From Endotrypanum monterogeii (taxonomy: Eukaryota > Euglenozoa > Kinetoplastea > Trypanosomatida > Trypanosomatidae): a stretch of 64,000 nucleotides of DNA. Shown here piece by piece: positions 1 to 10,700 of the stretch. Both the position numbers and the translations under genes were made by a program. Position 1 is the stretch's first letter. Each line of letters opens with the position of its first letter. The notes under the pieces were generated by a model. The model ran no database searches and was not told the DNA's origin. It saw only the letters and a list, made by a program, of their open reading frames with translations. Location of the stretch: the NCBI GenBank assembly GCA_000333855.2, contig CM007320.1:1016869-1080868 (forward strand). Reading direction: 5' to 3'.

Positions 1-1
1 A

Positions 2-2218
2 CTGAAGAACGACATCCTGCTCGACGTTCAGCAGGCCGTCCATCGACGGCAAACAAGCATCGTGCGGGACCAAGTCGACACCCTCTTCAAGGCTGCCTGG
101 CACCCCCTCTACGTGCGCATCGCGGACGACTATGAGGCGCTGTCTATGGAGGCAAACGAACTAGCCGCTGGTAAGACTGGAGCCAGTGGTCGCCTGTTCT
201 CCACCGGCACTGCCACCTCGCCCACGAGCGCGTTGGCCGGTGTCAACAAGGGCTCTCAGTATTCTCTGGTGGAAATGCTGAACAGTGACTCTGCATTGGC
301 CACGGAGCTAAACCGACGCGTTGCCGCCTTTGCCGGCATTGTCGAAGAATACTCGCCAGCGCAGTGGGCCGCACACTTTACTGCGTACGTCACTGAGACA
401 TCGCTGAGCGGAGCAGATGACTTGACAGTGTTGTGGGCGTCAATCCTGCAGATGATCGAACAGATACAGCGACGGGGCTCTGAGGCCGACATTCTCTCCT
501 ACGTGGCTAGCAGCCGGCGCGTCATGGAGCGCAAGTCACTGAGTCGATTGCTGGAGCGGATGTTGCGCATGGACCCCCTGCGATTTGAGGAAGTTGAGAA
601 TATGAGTGCATCACACCTGATGGACATTATCTCGCGCTCGTGTGGCGCATCAAACAACTGGATGCACGCTTTCGTTGCGATGCGGGTGGGTCGCTACGAC
701 GTGGCACAGCTGGCGGTTGACGCCATCGGGATTCGATCTGTGAGCGATGCGATGGCCAAGATGGCTGCAACACCTCCAGCCGATCGCAATGCCATAGCGC
801 CTGCGTCTGATATTCTGTCTGTATACGACGAGGCGAAGACAAAGGAAGACCCATATCGGCAGGCGGTGCTGATGGTGTTACTCGCTGGTCGAACAGGAGA
901 GAACCCGGCAAGTGTGCTGCGCACCATGCTGAATTTGGCGCAGAAGGTGACAGAATCGCTGGAAGACGCCCTGTGGTTAAGACTCTCTTGCATCCGTGGG
1001 GTGGAAATTTCCGCACAAATTTCACCTGTCCAGTCCCTCCACACGCTTCAGCGTGCAGTTCTTGATGATATGCAAGAGCTGGTAAGTATCACGAAGGGAA
1101 ACGCGTGTCGTCTTGCATCATTTCTCATGCATGCCTTGCTTCCCTCAACAGGTCTGCGGCTTCTGTTGGAGAACAACATTACCCACGTAGATGGGTTCCA
1201 CATGGCACTGTGTTTCAGCGCACAAAACCTCTTACAGGGAAGGCTGCATTCTTCTCTCGAGGCTCCGATCGATATTGCTCGTCATATGAACCGGTACTGT
1301 TCTGTGGTGCTGCTAGATGTCGACCGCCGCATTCGTGCTGCGGCATTTGCGGGAACAGCAGTGTTTGCCTACTTCCACAAGAGTGGTCTGACGGGGGCAT
1401 TCGTGGAGTACTGCCTGAAGGACATTATTTGCACACGGCTACTGGGCTCACGCAACTCGGTGGCAGGTCAAGATGGACTGTTGCTGCGGCCCGGCACTGG
1501 TGCACTCTCAGAAGCGCTGTTGAAAGCGCTTGTCCAGGTGGCAGAGGCCGCCTCAGCCCGCAGCGAAATCACAAAGGCCACCCACGTGCTGCTAACGGTC
1601 GTCTTCCTCGCCACCGAACTTCGGCGACCAGAGCTACAGCAGCGGGCTCTTCGGCGTGCAGTTCAGGTAATGTCGCCGTCTTTGGCTCAGGTGCTGCATC
1701 TGCCATCGCACAGCAGCATCGTATCAGACGTCCTATCGCAGGCGGTGCAGCTGCAGCACGCAGTCAATACTGTTCAACATAATTTGCCCGTCGAAACCAG
1801 CGGCGCGCAGGACTACAAAACGTTTGAGCAGCTCTGCCGCATGGCTGACGTGTACGCTTTTAATGCCAATAGCAACCCTGGTGCCGCTGTGGACACGTTC
1901 ATGCAGCTGCCGTTTGTGCCGCCGCCAAACAGTTCTGTGATGGGCGGATTGGACGCCTATGTTGAGGCGTACTGTAACGCACCGAACAGCATACAGCTTG
2001 GCGCAAGTGCGGTGCTACAGATCGCCATCTCGGCAGCAGGGCAGCTTCTTGAACATTCCACACGCAACTGTGCCGGCGGCGGCGTCGACGTTGATGACAA
2101 GAGACTTCGCCTGTTGCACCGAATGCAAACTATAATAGAATGGGTTCGTCAGTGCTGCGCGCGAAACAGTGTTGCATACCCCGCCGTCGCAGAGGAATTC
2201 GAACGCACGTATCTGTGA
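2..2218 (+). CDS. Nup93/Nic96-like nucleoporin, 5' end outside window
   Basis: The frame is open from the first codon in the window (position 2), and the first codon translated as Met at position 62 is a GTG, so the gene starts upstream. At least 738 residues are present, ending at TGA 2216-2218. The protein is alpha-helical with no membrane segment. Two stretches resemble the Nup93/Nic96 scaffold nucleoporin family: a DPYRQAV block near nt 847 and a SLEDALWLRLS block near nt 955-987, which match the family's DP(Y/F)KxAV and (T/S)xEDYLWLKL blocks. They are followed by a helical segment with the family's spacing (about nt 1090-1250). Nup93 homologues build the inner ring of the nuclear pore. 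I made this assignment from remembered motifs, not a search, so it is moderate. The alternative is another helical-solenoid protein. Confidence 0.6.
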   Translation: MKNDILLDVQQAVHRRQTSIVRDQVDTLFKAAWHPLYVRIADDYEALSMEANELAAGKTGASGRLFSTGTATSPTSALAGVNKGSQYSLVEMLNSDSALATELNRRVAAFAGIVEEYSPAQWAAHFTAYVTETSLSGADDLTVLWASILQMIEQIQRRGSEADILSYVASSRRVMERKSLSRLLERMLRMDPLRFEEVENMSASHLMDIISRSCGASNNWMHAFVAMRVGRYDVAQLAVDAIGIRSVSDAMAKMAATPPADRNAIAPASDILSVYDEAKTKEDPYRQAVLMVLLAGRTGENPASVLRTMLNLAQKVTESLEDALWLRLSCIRGVEISAQISPVQSLHTLQRAVLDDMQELVSITKGNACRLASFLMHALLPSTGLRLLLENNITHVDGFHMALCFSAQNLLQGRLHSSLEAPIDIARHMNRYCSVVLLDVDRRIRAAAFAGTAVFAYFHKSGLTGAFVEYCLKDIICTRLLGSRNSVAGQDGLLLRPGTGALSEALLKALVQVAEAASARSEITKATHVLLTVVFLATELRRPELQQRALRRAVQVMSPSLAQVLHLPSHSSIVSDVLSQAVQLQHAVNTVQHNLPVETSGAQDYKTFEQLCRMADVYAFNANSNPGAAVDTFMQLPFVPPPNSSVMGGLDAYVEAYCNAPNSIQLGASAVLQIAISAAGQLLEHSTRNCAGGGVDVDDKRLRLLHRMQTIIEWVRQCCARNSVAYPAVAEEFERTYL

Positions 2219-2491
2219 TTAAAAGATAAGCACAATGCCTATATGAATACACATCCTTCGCTCCTGCGCACCTCCTTCCCACTAGGCCGCACCCACCCCT
2301 CCCCATCACTTGTTGTGCGGTTTTCTCAGAGCTTTCTTGCACTAGTAACCGTGACTTCCAAAGTCTACGAGTAGGCCCGCGAGAGGGAGTGAGATTATGC
2401 GGGAAAAAGGAGGTGGTGGGGGTCCTTGCACGCCTGATATACTGTTCGTAAGAGTCTTGTGTAGGTCTCCTCCCCCCCCCCATGTGTGTGT

Positions 2492-2522
<31 letters not shown>

Positions 2523-3108
2523 CCCCCCTGTATGACATTCTGTACACTGAATAACAGATAAGTACATCCAAGAAACGGTAGTGCCGCCACACCGGACTAT
2601 AGGGAGCACAAAGGAGGAGCACCTATGTATCTTTGAGTATGCTCGCGCGACGAGGTGTGAGCGAAGGAATGTCTATTTGGGGGGGGAGGGGGATTTTTTT
2701 TTTTTGTTGTGTGTGTGTAATACCCCCAGTCAGAGATGAGTTTGCACGTCAGGACCCTCATTCTAACATACAAGTTGAAAAAAAAAACATCACCCACTAG
2801 CACTGCAAACTAACACCCTGTGTGTGTGAAGATGGTTTGTTCCCAACACTCCCTTCCTCCCACACCCCTCGGATGATGCATCAATATCGACGGTTCCCTG
2901 CGGGATAGTCGTCTACTGTCCTCGCCCTCTGGCTTTTACTTGTACGATATATAAGTTGCGCGTAAAGAGATCATGGTAACCTGAACCCTCTCCATCTCCG
3001 CTCATGCATTTGCCACACACGTACATTCGATGCATGTTACAACACACCTACTTCTCACACGTGCACCCTCTTTCACTCTGTGCCAGCCCCCTGATGTGTA
3101 CATGAACG
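2219..3108. other. Intergenic spacer with TG repeat and homopolymer runs
   Basis: I see no gene here. The spacer contains a C-run followed by a TG tract (2483-2522), a G-run at 2681-2691 followed by a T-run, and pyrimidine-rich DNA close to the next start codon. In trypanosomatids such spacers hold the 3' UTR and polyadenylation region of the upstream gene and the splice-acceptor region of the next one. Exact splice sites cannot be fixed without RNA data. Confidence 0.7.
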
Positions 3109-4161
3109 ATGCCGCGGGATACGGATCTGGAGCGACTGACGGCATTCGCCAAGGACTTCGCCCATCTGTACGCGCGATTTGCCAACAACTTTAACGACAC
3201 TGCGAATGTCACTATTGACGGCTTTGCAGAGCTGTTCGATGCAAGCCACATCGAATATCTACACTACTGCGGAGGCACCACTCTCGACCGTCCATTCTTC
3301 CCTGCTATTACTTGCGAGCTTCTCATGCTGAGCTCTGCCTACCTGTCGATTCCAGAGGCGGTGGCACCACGTGGAGCTCGCACGTTTGGGCTACTTCTCA
3401 GCTTATTTCTTTACTCCACTCAGCCGGCACGACAGCAATCGGACGTGTCTGATACCCTCGCAAACGAAAGGGCGCCAACGCAGGTCGCCTCAGCAGAGGT
3501 CTCACCTCTGGAACATGCACCAACTCGGAGTCGAGGACGACAAGCAGCCCGGATCAAAATGGCGACGGACACCCACGCCAACTCAAGTACTCAGCAGCAA
3601 GAGCCTGGTAGTGCAGGAGCTGGGACCGGAGCCACAGCCCCCCCGTCTCCACCTGTGCCATCGTCTCTGTGTCTTCCGCTGCAGGCAGTGCCAATAAGTG
3701 TCAGTTGCATGCGACTGCTGCTTTCCCGTCTGATTATCGACACAGGATCCGGCGCCATATCTGGGAATTCCTCTGTTGTGGCCTTGCCTCCGGAGACCGC
3801 AGCAGCCGTCTCATCAACGCCCGCCTCGTTGGCTCATTTGTCTCACACTGAAGCCAAAGTCGTGTTGGCGCTGCGCCGCGCAGGCGCGTGGCACATCGAA
3901 CCCTATTTGCAGCAGGGAAAGCACATTACTGCCCTCTTGTCGGCACATCAAGCATGTGCCGTGCCGCTCGTGCAGCACGTCACCCCTGTCCAGCCAACCC
4001 TGTTTGCTGCCACGCTGACAGCACGCTCCATGCTGCAAGCGTCAGCGGCACCAGAGGAAATAGGTGGGACGGATAGCCTTTTTCGCAATCCCGAATTTGT
4101 GCGTCTGCGGCAAAAGTATGAAGCGGTGCGCCGGCAACTGCTGCTTGGTGAAGACGAGTGA
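3109..4161 (+). CDS. SNAPC1/SNAP43-like protein, candidate snRNA-activating complex subunit
   Basis: A 350-residue frame starting at ATG 3109 and ending at TGA 4159. The N-terminal third (about residues 5-110) has the pattern of the SNAPC1 domain: a helix, a short stretch with VTIDGFAELF (compare VRFEDFTELW in human SNAPC1), then a hydrophobic helix pair ending FLYSTQPA (compare GLYNTQLCQP). A second similar stretch (PLQAVPISVSCMRLLLSR and LRRAGAWHIEPYL) follows a Ser/Thr/Gln-rich linker at about residues 110-190. In trypanosomatids the SNAP complex supports transcription of the spliced-leader gene and small nuclear RNAs. Overall identity looks low and the assignment rests on motif spacing by eye. 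It could be an unrelated helical protein. No signal peptide or membrane segment is seen. Confidence 0.4.
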   Translation: MPRDTDLERLTAFAKDFAHLYARFANNFNDTANVTIDGFAELFDASHIEYLHYCGGTTLDRPFFPAITCELLMLSSAYLSIPEAVAPRGARTFGLLLSLFLYSTQPARQQSDVSDTLANERAPTQVASAEVSPLEHAPTRSRGRQAARIKMATDTHANSSTQQQEPGSAGAGTGATAPPSPPVPSSLCLPLQAVPISVSCMRLLLSRLIIDTGSGAISGNSSVVALPPETAAAVSSTPASLAHLSHTEAKVVLALRRAGAWHIEPYLQQGKHITALLSAHQACAVPLVQHVTPVQPTLFAATLTARSMLQASAAPEEIGGTDSLFRNPEFVRLRQKYEAVRRQLLLGEDE

Positions 4162-5420
4162 AGACTACGGCGCAGGTGTCAGCAATGTCTCTGAGTATCA
4201 ATAAAAGCTGTCACCCTTTTTCAGCGCCGCAACGCCCCCTATCTCCTCCCTTTGTAGTTATAAGTGAACCAGATTCTGGGAACCCTATTAGAACACTGGC
4301 GATGGCGGCTACCTCGACGTTGTGCCAAGGTTCAGTGCCCGGTCATGCAGAAAACCCAAGCGTGCGTGCTACACCGAGTCCGGAAGGATTGCGGCAGGTA
4401 CCTCAATACTGGCAATCAAATTCACAGCTCGCACCATCATTAGCAATCTGTGGGGAGAGAAGATATTCGTCGACTCTCCTGCTCGTGCAGGCGTGCACTG
4501 TCCTGCATGTGTTAACTCCTCATTCTCTCCATCGTGAGGGATATTAAATAGAATCCAGAAAATACTGCCCAAGCGAAGGAATGTGTGGTGGTATGGGCGA
4601 TGGATTACCGTTAAAGAGTTGAGCACTCAAGACAAATGCCTGCACATATATATATCATCGCAGATGACGACTGCGCCGCCCTTTTAGGTCCCGGTAATGG
4701 ACAACCTCCAGGCCCAATGAAAAACACAGAACCGGAGCACCTGTAAGTGGAAGAATACAGCATCACGTCAACGGCACTAGCACCCTCTGACAGATTCCTA
4801 GCAATCGCTCCCTCGAGACGGGGGTATCCAGCAGGAGTGTCGCTTCCGGTGGACACATCTGGGCCGAGGATAGATCACCTCTCAGCCCCACGGCAGTTCG
4901 GAAGAAAAAGGCGAATTTTTAGGCGCAATAGCCTCAAACGCGCCAAATATTTGTGCAGGACTTGATTTATCAGAAATGGACTTGGACCACTAAGACAGGA
5001 CACGTGCAGGTTAACCAGCACAGGAAAGAAAACACACACACACACGGCCAACCAAAACCTTACCCCTGACCTCCTTTGAAGGAGTGATGTCACGATTAGG
5101 GTCAGAAAGCCCCACCAGGAAAAGGGAGGTCTCACTAAAGTGTCAAAGGAAGTGAAAAAGAAAACAACTTTGATCTCCCCTTGCAGACATGCCTCCTGTG
5201 CTGGCTATACAGTGTACATTTATGCCCCGTCAATGCCTCCATCAGCATCCTCCATACAGCCTCCTCCCCCTTCTCTCTCCTTTCTTCCCACGCTGCCTCG
5301 AATAGATCATCTTCGCTGTGAAGAAAAAAAAACGCTATAGATCACGTGCTCATTCGAGCATTTTGTGTGGCACAAGTGAGAGACACGCACCCCTGGCCTC
5401 CCTCTCGCCCTCATCGCACG
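4162..5420. other. Intergenic spacer
   Basis: No convincing gene. The only open frames are short and on both strands. There is a short CA tract at 5035-5045 and pyrimidine-rich DNA at about 5255-5295 followed by an A-run and an AG at 5339-5340, a plausible trans-splice acceptor for the helicase gene. Confidence 0.6.
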
Positions 5421-7748
5421 ATGCTCTTTCGGCGTTTTATCTTCAAAGGGGGAAGCCTCTCCCGATCGCCTAAACTGGCCAGCATGCGACACGTGCGACA
5501 GCAGCATGGCCTGGCGAGCCCAGCGCAGTCTCCCTCGTGCACAAAATCAGTCTCATCGCCTCTGCCCACCAGCTCATCCCCTCCGCTTGACGTGGTAAGT
5601 GCGTCGAGTCCGGCAGGTGGTCCGCAACAGGCGGAACTGCTCTTCGACATCCTCGGAAACCCGGTGACACCGCCCCAGCAGGCCAAGATTCAATACAAAC
5701 CCCAAGCTTCCAGGGAGCGGCAACCCTCCCACGATACACCCCCAGCGCTCACAACGAGTGTAGAGAAAAAGGCCAAGAGGTCGGATACGTCGACTCCTGC
5801 AAGGTCTCAACATATCCAGCAGTTTGTTCGGCAGGTTGTGACCGATCCCCTAAGCAACACATCCTCTAGCATCGCTGGCGGTGAATCATACGAATCAACC
5901 AGTCACGAAAGCGCTGCGCACCTATCGCCGCAAGATCTTTCAGCACAGTACAAAGTGATAATTGTAGACGCGCTAGGGATGCCAGCCGAACTCCCAAAAG
6001 GTACACCACAAAGTTTTGAAGACCTGCTCGCGATCTCTCCGTCAATCCTCCGGACGCAGCTTCAGAAGCTGATGGAGCGTAAGCATTACCGCGTCCTCAC
6101 CCCTGTCCAGACTGCCGTCATTCCGCTGACACTGGAGCACCGAGATCTGCTCTGCATCGCGCCAACTGCCACTGGAAAGACTCTCTGTTATGTTTACACC
6201 GCTCTCCTGCACATGCTTCAAAAAGACATGACCGATCGCCCAGTCGTGACGACGGGTGACGAGGATGGCAGTGTGAGTTTGAACCAGAGGCAAGTAGAAG
6301 CCTTCCTTCAAGAAAAAATTGACAAAGGGGAAGTCTGTCCCTATTGTGAGCTTAACACCAGTGAGGTACGCGTATGTCCGATGACCGGCTTCTCGCATCC
6401 GACGGCTTTCGAGCTCGAGACAGAACTCGCTCTCCGGTCAAAACAACGGCGCGCAATGCGTCTAGATGAGCTTCAATCATCTGTCGCAGAGCCGCGGGTG
6501 CTCGTCCTAGTGCCCAATAGCCCTCTCGCCTCTCAGGTCACCTCGGTGTTCCGCTCCCTTCACTGCGATTACCGGATTCATTCTATGGTGCGCGCCTCCA
6601 ACGCAGAGGAGCAGAAGAAGTACCTCCAAGCACTGGAAGGCGGTGTCGACGTGCTCGTGTCTTCCCCAGAAACCATACTCCCCGCTCTATACAAGCACAA
6701 GCTCTCGCTGAAGCGAGTGCAGACAGTAATCATGGACGAAGTGGACGACATCGTCTCCGTAAACCACTTCGAGCCCATGAAAATAATTCTTGGTGCGCTT
6801 CCAAAAGGAGTACTACGGCCGCAGCGACTCCTGTTCGGTGCCTCGCTTCCGCCTGTTGCCTACGATATGATCAAAACGAAGATGCTGCTCCCCTCTCACA
6901 GATTTGTGTTGGTCGACCTGAAAACCCCAGCAGAGCGAATCCGTCCAGCACCCTCTGCTGTGGCGCTGCCGTCACCCCCCTCCCCTCCTGGTAAGGCGAA
7001 CGCAGGAAATGACGCTGACCATTCCTCAGCATCGCTGTCTTCCGCGGTGACGAGTGGTCTCTTGACCGCGCGCACGAATCTGCGTCATGTTGTGTTTATG
7101 GTGGGGCGTGGCGAGAAGGTACAGAAGTTAGCTTGGATGTACAAAACTGGGAAGTTGAACCCGGACCAGCGCACCCTCATTTTTTGTAACTCGCGCCACA
7201 ACGTTGCGTACGTCTGTGACAAAATGAAGGAGCTGATTCCAGAGGTGAACTTCACCACACTAACCTCGCACACCTCTTCATCAGCGCGAGAAGGAGTACT
7301 GAAAATGTTCCGAACGGGGGTTTCGACTTGCCTCATCTGCACAGACCTGCTGAGTCGCGGAATCGATTTCCAAGGCGTGGTCTACGTTGTTCAGTACGAT
7401 ATGTCAACAGACATGGAGGTCTGGGTACACCGATGCGGTCGTTGCGGCCGTGGGGCTTCACTCCAGGGCACAGGGTATATCTACACTTTTTTCCAGCCGG
7501 AGAACATTAAAATGGCAAAGCCGCTAGTTGGGTATCTTCGCCAACACCAACAGCTGGTGCCATCAAAGCTGCGCGAATATGCGAAGCAGTCCTTCATCGA
7601 CGTCTTCAACAATTCACTCTTCCATCATCCAACACGACCGTTCCGAAGAGATGATCCGCAAAACAGCACACCGGTTCTCGGCCGAGGCACGCGACGCTTT
7701 CCCGATTACAAGCAGGGCACCATTCACAAGCACTTCAGGCCACAATGA
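5421..7748 (+). CDS. DEAD-box RNA helicase, probably mitochondrial, with C-X2-C-X9-C-X6-H insert
   Basis: I chose ATG 5421. The frame extends further upstream, but only from a GTG. The protein has 775 residues. Its N-terminus (MLFRRFIFKGGSLSRS) is basic and free of acidic residues, like a mitochondrial presequence. Helicase motifs appear in order: motif I APTATGKT at residues 247-254, motif Ia as LVLVPNSPLASQV, motif II as DEVD at 439-442 rather than DEAD, motif III as GAS near 473 rather than SAT, motif IV LIFCNSR, motif V CTDLLSRGIDF, and motif VI HRCGRCGRG from H670. An insert of about 95 residues between motifs I and Ia carries Cys306, Cys309, Cys319 and His326. DEAD-box proteins remodel RNA or RNA-protein complexes using ATP. 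A role in mitochondrial RNA metabolism is inferred only from the presequence. The C-terminal tail is basic and short. Confidence 0.85.
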   Translation: MLFRRFIFKGGSLSRSPKLASMRHVRQQHGLASPAQSPSCTKSVSSPLPTSSSPPLDVVSASSPAGGPQQAELLFDILGNPVTPPQQAKIQYKPQASRERQPSHDTPPALTTSVEKKAKRSDTSTPARSQHIQQFVRQVVTDPLSNTSSSIAGGESYESTSHESAAHLSPQDLSAQYKVIIVDALGMPAELPKGTPQSFEDLLAISPSILRTQLQKLMERKHYRVLTPVQTAVIPLTLEHRDLLCIAPTATGKTLCYVYTALLHMLQKDMTDRPVVTTGDEDGSVSLNQRQVEAFLQEKIDKGEVCPYCELNTSEVRVCPMTGFSHPTAFELETELALRSKQRRAMRLDELQSSVAEPRVLVLVPNSPLASQVTSVFRSLHCDYRIHSMVRASNAEEQKKYLQALEGGVDVLVSSPETILPALYKHKLSLKRVQTVIMDEVDDIVSVNHFEPMKIILGALPKGVLRPQRLLFGASLPPVAYDMIKTKMLLPSHRFVLVDLKTPAERIRPAPSAVALPSPPSPPGKANAGNDADHSSASLSSAVTSGLLTARTNLRHVVFMVGRGEKVQKLAWMYKTGKLNPDQRTLIFCNSRHNVAYVCDKMKELIPEVNFTTLTSHTSSSAREGVLKMFRTGVSTCLICTDLLSRGIDFQGVVYVVQYDMSTDMEVWVHRCGRCGRGASLQGTGYIYTFFQPENIKMAKPLVGYLRQHQQLVPSKLREYAKQSFIDVFNNSLFHHPTRPFRRDDPQNSTPVLGRGTRRFPDYKQGTIHKHFRPQ

Positions 7749-10700
7749 TGGCACGAGTTGCTAATGATTACTTCCGTCTAGGAAAGGAAAGCAAGATGAT
7801 GGAATATACATTATATATATATATATATTGGATCGCTGTCCATCAGTCACTCCTCAGGACGTTCCACGCGGTCGTCTCCACATGATATGTGTTTTTTTTT
7901 CCTGATAACAACTCTGTACGTTTAAGCGCCACCTTTGTGACTGTTCGCTCCATGACCCTCCCTCCCCCTCATCCCTCCTTCCTTGCCCTCTGCATGCAAT
8001 GGTACAATGCGATATGACATTATATTATTTTCTTTCTTCATGGGAAATGTGTTTAGTGGTGTGTCTTGTTATGAAGACACACACACACAGTTGCACCACC
8101 TCTTCATCTGCTGCTGAATTCAGTGAAGCTGTATACGTTCCGAACCTAGGCTAGTTCTGCTGGCTCTCTATCTCCCTCATCCTCCTCCTCTCTTGGCGTT
8201 TTTTTTTTTTTGGCGCCGCAGGCATGATTGCAGGCGCAGTATAGCCTGAACTACCCTCGAAACACATCCGTCCCAAGGTCTTACATCACACCCCACTGCC
8301 TTGAGAGTTCTGTTTTTCTCTTTTTTTGTCCTCATCTTTGTTATTTGCGGGCCCGCAAATAAAGATCTCCACAGCTCGAAAATCGCGGTCTAACTGTTTC
8401 GCGATAGTGTTTCACGCCGCTGTTTCTCCTCTCAGTCACGACTTCTGTGCAGCCGTCGCTGCCGCCCTTGTGGCGCAGCCGCTGTGCTAACGGATAACTC
8501 CTCAAATCCGCCGCCTGCAGCAGCTTGTTGATCTTGTCCTCCTTATCCTCGTCTTCACGGTGCTCTGCCAGTGGATTTCGCGGGTCTTATTCCATCCCGT
8601 CTTCCTCCCTTTGGGCATCCTTCGCCGACAGTATGGAATCGAGGGCCTCAAAAGTCGTGCCTTGTTGACCACACTTGGCCAGAGGATGGAGGCGCACACG
8701 CCTCTCTGACTGCAGGAGCAGCCTCCATGGGCTGCTTTTCCCTTTTTGACACTCTCGTAAGCTCTGCAATCAATCGATGTCTGGGTGTTACGCACTCTCA
8801 CCGTTAGAGGCGACAATTGTGGGCTTGTTTTTTTACACCAGATGATGAACCAACTACATGAAACGACAAAACATTGGGCAACTTCTAGCAAACCTTTCAC
8901 CCATAACACGGTACTTTACGACGGCTAACCTGATTAACGAAATGGGCCCCTACACCCAAGACTGCATCATGCACTCAAACTGCAATCCTTACTGCATGTT
9001 CTACTGGAGGGATCACATGTACCAGGGGGACCATTAGGTTTGCCGTCGAACATCACACGAAAGGAAGCGTTCAAGTTGGCATTCTTCGCTGCTGCAGCGC
9101 GTGCGTGACATATCCTCATCACACGGATGTGGGCTCGTCTCTGAGAAGTCTACGAGGTGTACAGCGGCTACTGTTTCAGCGACATGTGGTTTGGGTAAAC
9201 GCGGTCTTTTGCATGGCCGCCACACACGCATCCATAACTGGCACCAGAAGCAGAACGTTTGCTACTATGGTACTGGATTGTTCATGGAAGCACTGTTCAG
9301 CGCTATGAACCTCTACCTGATCCGCCGCTACCCCGAGCAGCATCCGTGCACAACAACGCCGAAAAAAAAAAAGGCGGGACTCGAAATCAACCGCCACGCA
9401 GAACCACTGACTTCATAGAAAGACTCACCAATCACCCCCGTGTAAAGCCACCCCCTCCCCCCCCCCCCCGCGGAGGGGGTCACATGTGGTGTCGATCGAC
9501 TTGAACATACACGGACCCGCGTGTATCAACAGTGAGTGAAATCCGCCCAAAACACCAACCACACCAAACAAAATGTCGAAAAATGGTGGGCGGTCGCGAA
9601 TCGATGAATAAAAGGGGTGAACAGAAAAGAGCGAGGCTTCAAATCCCAAAAGGTAGAGACCTATTGTGCCTAATGGCCTGCCGTTGACGCTGACTTGTTA
9701 CCGACGTCCTGCTTCGCCCCTCTCTCTTTTTATCTATAAGCTTTTTTTTTAGGAGAAGTGAATCTGTTTGTCTGTGTGCATGATGGCGATGTCTTCTTCA
9801 AAAGCCTCGTGTGGACTGTCACCTGAAGTTTATCCTGGAAAGAGTATAAACTCTGCACAATGGATGAATGCAGGTTTCCACTGTAACGCACGGGGGAGGG
9901 AGGGAGGGGGGCCAAACACTTCTCTACCCTTGAGCACGCCTCTTGGTCTGGATTGGAAGGAAGCTCTCTAGTCTCATATGCGTGAAGTCAAGTCTCATGT
10001 ACTTGGTTGCTATGATTGCTTCTTTGTGTGGGTGTATCCTCTCTTCTTCCTTCCACACCCTCTCAACTGCCCATTCTCTTTTCGATTATTTTCATCTGCA
10101 GAACTAGGTTGTTTCACACGCGCGCTCTTTTATCTGTCCCCCACACGCCGCTTGCGCTCGAAAGATGTTACAGGGAAAAATACACGATACTACTCACCCT
10201 TCCTTTGGTTCTTTTTTTTTTTGTGCTCTTCTGTGTGTGCGTGCGTTCGCGATCATGTGGGTTGTGTAGGTCAAATCGCACAGTGTGCATGCCCCAAAGT
10301 GTTTTGTTTTTTTTTATTCCGGCCGTGTCTTCAGCACCGGTTTTCTTTTGATTTCTATTTTCTGTACAAATTGATCCGCGCGTGTCGGCCCTCTATCCGA
10401 CCCTCCCCCTCCCTCTTTCCCCGTCCCCCCTTTCGCTTTTATTGGCTGCTCCTCCCTCCTCCCACACATTCTTCTTTGCGCAGACGTGTCCTCGTGATTC
10501 GTTTTCCCCTTCATTATCATGATACAAATACCTGCGCATATCATCTACAAGAACGTGTGGTAGTTTTTTTTTTTTCATCTATTGTGTGTATATGTGTACA
10601 CATGAAACATTTCCCTGACCCCCGCCCCCTCCCCGCTTCACTCTGATCTGCTCATATGTGAGGCGCGGACCTACAAAGTGGGAAAAGCGCTTTCTCATGG

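Noticed and set aside
5346..5420. Upstream extension of the helicase to a GTG
   Set aside because: Eukaryotic start at GTG is unlikely; ATG 5421 begins a good presequence.
8839..8932. C/D snoRNA-like pair (AGATGATGA and CTGA about 90 bases apart)
   Set aside because: No terminal stem, no internal boxes and no clear rRNA complementarity that I can see.
9978..10646. 222-codon plus-strand frame in the long spacer
   Set aside because: The translation is Phe/Cys/Pro-rich low complexity produced by pyrimidine-rich DNA; no domain and no coding-like composition.
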